Shown piece by piece: positions 61,211 through 64,000 of a stretch of DNA of 64,000 nt. Source of the DNA: Streptomyces sp. NBC_01454 (GTDB lineage Bacteria > Actinomycetota > Actinomycetes > Streptomycetales > Streptomycetaceae). The position numbers were made by a program, and so were the translations under genes. The stretch is from positions 496,001 through 560,000 of the forward strand of contig NZ_CP109461.1 of the NCBI RefSeq assembly GCF_036227565.1, written 5' to 3'. The notes beneath the pieces were generated by a model that was not told where the DNA came from, searched no databases, and saw only the letters and a list, made by a program, of their open reading frames with translations. The number at the start of each line of letters is the position of its first letter. Position 1 is the stretch's first letter.

Positions 61211-61739
61211 TTACGCACGGTCCCGATAGGCGGTGATCGCCACCCCGTTGCTGTCGGCCCACTCGTACAAGGGTTGACCGGGGAAGAAGGGCGTGCGCTG
61301 GTCCCTCACGAGGGCTCCGGTCCGTGGTGTAGCGCGACTCGGCCTCACCGAAGTGATGGTGGATGCGCGACAGAAGACGGTGGACCGTCTGGACGGTCAG
61401 CGGGCCGACCTTCACGAGATCCTCGATGGCGGCGCTGGTATCCGCGACAGCGTGGGCGGCACCCCGCTCGGCATCGAGACCGACGAAAGCTACCTCCGGG
61501 ACTCCAAGAGAAGCGGGGATCGTCACGTCGGGCATCGCCGCCGGGTCTGAGACAAGCCGGACACGTACATTACAGACGCACCGGGTTCCGGCGCGATGCG
61601 CGGCATGACGGGCGAGGACACCCAGAGCGCCGAGCGTCAGCCCCGCGACGTCTCCCGGCGAGATGTTCGGTGGCGGGCCAGGGGCCTCCGGGTCCCAGTG
61701 AGGGCGGGGATCATGGTGCCGGAGCTCGTGATCAATCAC
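61211..61739 (-). pseudogene. Hypothetical protein with one frameshift
   Basis: From the GTG at 61739 the frame reads a soluble protein (VAGLTLGALGVLARHAAHRAGTRCVCNVRVRLVSDPAAM...VGPLTVQTVHRLLSRIHHHFGEAESRYTTDRS). It then needs a single-base shift at about 61316 to continue as LVRDQRTPFFPGQPLYEWAD then SNGVAITAYRDRA, ending at TAA 61211-61213. Without the shift the frame runs into arginine/proline-rich noise. No family named. A sequencing error could also explain it. Confidence 0.55.
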
Positions 61740-61749
61740 CCCGGTTCCG

Positions 61750-62191
61750 TCAAGTCCGAAACACCGCCTGGGTCTGCATGAGACAGCAGCGGGCGCTGGC
61801 GCGCATCCCCTCGCCGGACGGGTACAGCTCGCTGAAGCGCAGCCCGGGCTCGGCAGCCCAGAGCAGCTCCTGAGCGAGCTCTTCGGTGAAGACGGCCAAG
61901 GTGCTGCCCTTGAAGTCCACGCTACCCGGAACGTGGGGCATGAGCGTTACGAGGAGTCGTGCGTACCGCCGGCCGGCGGGCAGATGCTCCGCCACCAGCC
62001 CCCGCTCCATCGCGTCGCGGGCAGCAGCCCGCTCGTTCCGCAGTGCCTGCTTCTGCCCAGCTGCACCAACGAGGTGCAGCCTCTCGACGCCAGCGTTACC
62101 ACTGCGTCGCGCAAGAACCTGGCGTCGCCATGGACATAGCCGATCAGGCCACCCGATCGCCCAGCTGCACGATTTCGTTCATCGTCCCCAT
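61750..62191 (-). pseudogene. Hypothetical gene with two frameshifts
   Basis: An ATG at 62191 with a GGAGG ribosome site starts MGTMNEIVQLGDRVA and stops at once. The sequence continues as YVHGDARFLRDAVVTLA in a second frame and VERLHLVGAAGQKQALRNER then MERGLVAEHLPAGRRYARLL and SVDFKGSTLAVFTEELAQEL in a third, ending at 61750. The join is inferred from continuity of composition and the ribosome site. Function unknown. Confidence 0.45.
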
Positions 62192-62291
62192 CACATCCTC
62201 CTGTTGTCGCTGTCGTGAAAAGGCAGCAGCGGGCCCCGAGGTCCGGTGACTGTGCGGGACCCGCTGCTGCTCGTCAGTGCCTGTCCGGGCA

Positions 62292-64000
62292 TCAGCCGAA
62301 CGACGGCACGATCTTCTTCTTGCCGCCCTCTTCCTTCCAGGCAACCTTCGCGTCAAAGGTCTTACCCTTCGACGAGACGAACCCCGTGCCTTGGATGGTC
62401 TTGCCGGCCGCCAGGTCACGCCTTTGCACATCGGTAAAAGTCACCTGGCACCAGGACCGCGGCGGCTCGTCGCCAGAGTCGAAGTCGGGGACGATCTTCT
62501 TCGCCTTCGCGTCCCAGCTGACCTTGCAGCCGAAGGTCTTGCCGGTCCTCGCGCTGACGAAGTCGTTGATCTCCAGCGCCTGGCCCGCCAGGAGCGCCGT
62601 GACCTCCGCCGGCGTGAACGTCCGGCCGGACCACTTCGTCGGCCTGTCGGGTACTGTCAGCTGGAACCCGACGAACTTGCGGCCCTTGAAGTCGCCGACG
62701 CCGAGCGCACCGGTGGCCGTGAACGGCTTGTCCGCCGTGTTCGTGGCCTCGAACGTGATCGTCTCGCCCGCCAGCAGCTTCGCCACCTCGTCATCGCTGA
62801 GCTCGTGGCCCGACCAGACCTTCTTGAAGGTGACCTTCTTCGGCCCGCCCGGAGCGGCCTGCCACACGCCCTCGGCGCGAGCGGCGATCTGGGTCTCACT
62901 CAGGCCCAGCTCGGAGCGCATGGACGCGGCGTTCTTCGACATCGTGGCGATGTCCTCGCAAACCCAGTCGGCGACGACTGCGAGGCGCTCCTCGGCGGTC
63001 GCGGTCCCGGCTGCGATGTCGCGCATGTCGGCGTAGACCTTCTCGGTGAGCCCGAGGTCGCCGATGCGCGTGCCCGGCAGCAGCCGCCAGCTCATCTCGC
63101 CGGCCTGCGCGAGCCTGAGCTTCCGGCCCTTCTCCGAGAGCAGCGGGAACTTCGCCCTGTCGCTGGTGACCTCCGAGTACGTCGAAGTGCGGGTCGCGCC
63201 CGTGCCCACGTCGCGCTTCTCCAACTGCTTCATGAGCCACTTCATAGTCGGGTGTTCAGGGCGCTTGTTCGCACCCTCGAAGACGAACGGCGCCGCAGTT
63301 CGGCCCAGACCCTTGCTGCTCTCGTTCTCGTCGCCCTCGGCGGAGTCGTCGCCGGCGTCCGGATCGAACACGGCCCGCCAGCCAGGGCTCTTGGGCACGT
63401 TGGCGATGCCGACGAAGTCCGGGTACTTCTCCACGTGGCCCTTCTGCTGCTCGTAGAGGTAGTCCTCGGCGAGCATGGCCAGGTAGTTCTTCGCGAGCAT
63501 CTCGTAGATGAGGCGTCCGGCCTTGCCGTACTTGTGCTCGACCCCGTCCAGCGAGGAGGGCACCTTCGGTCCCGGACGATTCGCGCCGTGCGCGCCCTGG
63601 GGCTTCACGTGTGTGGACCGAGGCTGGCGGTGCGTCAGAAGCGCAGCGTCGACGCCGACCACGGCGGTGATCTTGTCGACCAGCGGGGCGAGGTCCTTGA
63701 ACTGCTCGGGCGTGATCGTCTTGTCCTCCGTGCGCGGGTACGAGACGACCTGGTCCTCGTACATCTTCTGGTAGGTCGAGAGCGTGAGGTTCGCCTTCAC
63801 GCCCTTGCCGACGAGCATCGAGGACAGGGACGCCAGGTCAAGCAGCTTCGGCGGCGCGGTCTTCTTGTCCGCCTTGCTGTCCAGGACCACAGGGGAGGGG
63901 CCGTACTGCTGCGGCACCTGACCCTTCTGGTCGAATCGCGGCTCGTCCGGGTTCGTGTACATGACGTCGTTCTCGTCGCGGAAGCGGTTCTGAAAGAACG
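62292..64000 (-). CDS. Type IA DNA topoisomerase with C-terminal repeats (5' part outside window)
   Basis: The visible 569 or so residues include the active-site tyrosine motif QVVSYPRTEDKTITPEQF of topoisomerases I/III, then helical domains (GKAGRLIYEMLAKNYLAMLAEDYLYE; HPTMKWLMKQLEKRDVGTGATRTSTYSEV). Three repeats of the topoisomerase C-terminal repeat type follow (around LLAGETITFEATNT, LLAGQALEINDFVSARTGKTFGCKVSWD, LAAGKTIQGTGFVSSKGKTFDAKVAWK). Plasmid-borne TopB-like enzymes relax DNA during conjugative transfer or replication. The Toprim domain lies beyond the edge. It probably belongs to the transfer module. Confidence 0.88.
   Translation of the reverse strand, partial: FFQNRFRDENDVMYTNPDEPRFDQKGQVPQQYGPSPVVLDSKADKKTAPPKLLDLASLSSMLVGKGVKANLTLSTYQKMYEDQVVSYPRTEDKTITPEQFKDLAPLVDKITAVVGVDAALLTHRQPRSTHVKPQGAHGANRPGPKVPSSLDGVEHKYGKAGRLIYEMLAKNYLAMLAEDYLYEQQKGHVEKYPDFVGIANVPKSPGWRAVFDPDAGDDSAEGDENESSKGLGRTAAPFVFEGANKRPEHPTMKWLMKQLEKRDVGTGATRTSTYSEVTSDRAKFPLLSEKGRKLRLAQAGEMSWRLLPGTRIGDLGLTEKVYADMRDIAAGTATAEERLAVVADWVCEDIATMSKNAASMRSELGLSETQIAARAEGVWQAAPGGPKKVTFKKVWSGHELSDDEVAKLLAGETITFEATNTADKPFTATGALGVGDFKGRKFVGFQLTVPDRPTKWSGRTFTPAEVTALLAGQALEINDFVSARTGKTFGCKVSWDAKAKKIVPDFDSGDEPPRSWCQVTFTDVQRRDLAAGKTIQGTGFVSSKGKTFDAKVAWKEEGGKKKIVPSFG

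Noticed and set aside
1..64000. tRNA genes or att sites marking integrative-element borders
   Set aside because: No cloverleaf-like tRNA sequence or long direct repeat was recognised by eye; a tRNA scan would be decisive.

Overview
The window reads as high-GC actinobacterial DNA, most probably Streptomyces. Codon third positions are G/C-rich, starts include GTG and TTG, and the families present are typical of that genus: XRE-DUF5753 with DUF397 and an RsbW-like ATPase, an FxLD lanthipeptide locus, TerD/TerB proteins and M56-BlaI pairs. It is a mosaic accessory region, either a plasmid or ICE or a chromosome arm, dense in mobile elements and broken genes. I saw no rRNA, tRNA or CRISPR array.

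Layout. 1-3.1 kb: a group II intron, a remnant of an IS21-type end, and a tyrosine recombinase gene whose stop codon is supplied by that end. 3.1-6.2 kb: a frameshifted methyltransferase-Nudix fusion, a second methyltransferase, a small membrane protein and a membrane-anchored Mrr-like nuclease. 7.1-22.6 kb: a stress island with two CNNM/CorC transporter pairs, a Spo0M-like protein with a His-rich linker, TerB, two TerD proteins, two GlsB/YeaQ proteins, a lectin-LysM protein, TatA, a broken UspA, an M56 protease with a BlaI-type repressor, and a second BlaI-type repressor. Six copies of one 16-bp dyad (TCTACR-N4-TGTAGA) lie in front of its genes, so the island looks like an undescribed BlaI-type regulon. 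An IS110 element sits inside it.

22.6-31.5 kb: a three-recombinase (Tn554/RIT-like) element with a helper gene, next to fragments of an older copy and of a second FxLD methyltransferase gene. It has truncated an MFS gene belonging to an MFS-Nudix-phosphotransferase operon. 31.8-36.8 kb: a tniQ-like gene and its overlapping upstream partner, each broken by an insertion (IS3 and IS630 families); removing the IS630 restores the partner's frame. 37.7-43.2 kb: a GNAT protein, a secreted SH3 protein, an XRE regulator and plasmid-type membrane and lipoprotein genes separated by strong hairpins. 43.2-49.9 kb: a minus-strand conjugation module (two-TM protein, VirB4-like protein without a visible P-loop, TrbL/VirB6-like protein). 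A type IA topoisomerase running off the right edge (62.3-64 kb) probably belongs to the same transfer machinery.

50-62 kb: transposon-helper remnants, a zinc-ribbon protein, a DUF397 / XRE-DUF5753 / HATPase regulatory set, and a complete FxLD class I lanthipeptide cluster (precursor, full-length LanB, LanC, and a fused thiopeptide-type/PCMT-type methyltransferase expected to act on Asp), followed by two frameshifted genes.

Functions are inferred from recognisable motifs and gene order. No database search was possible.
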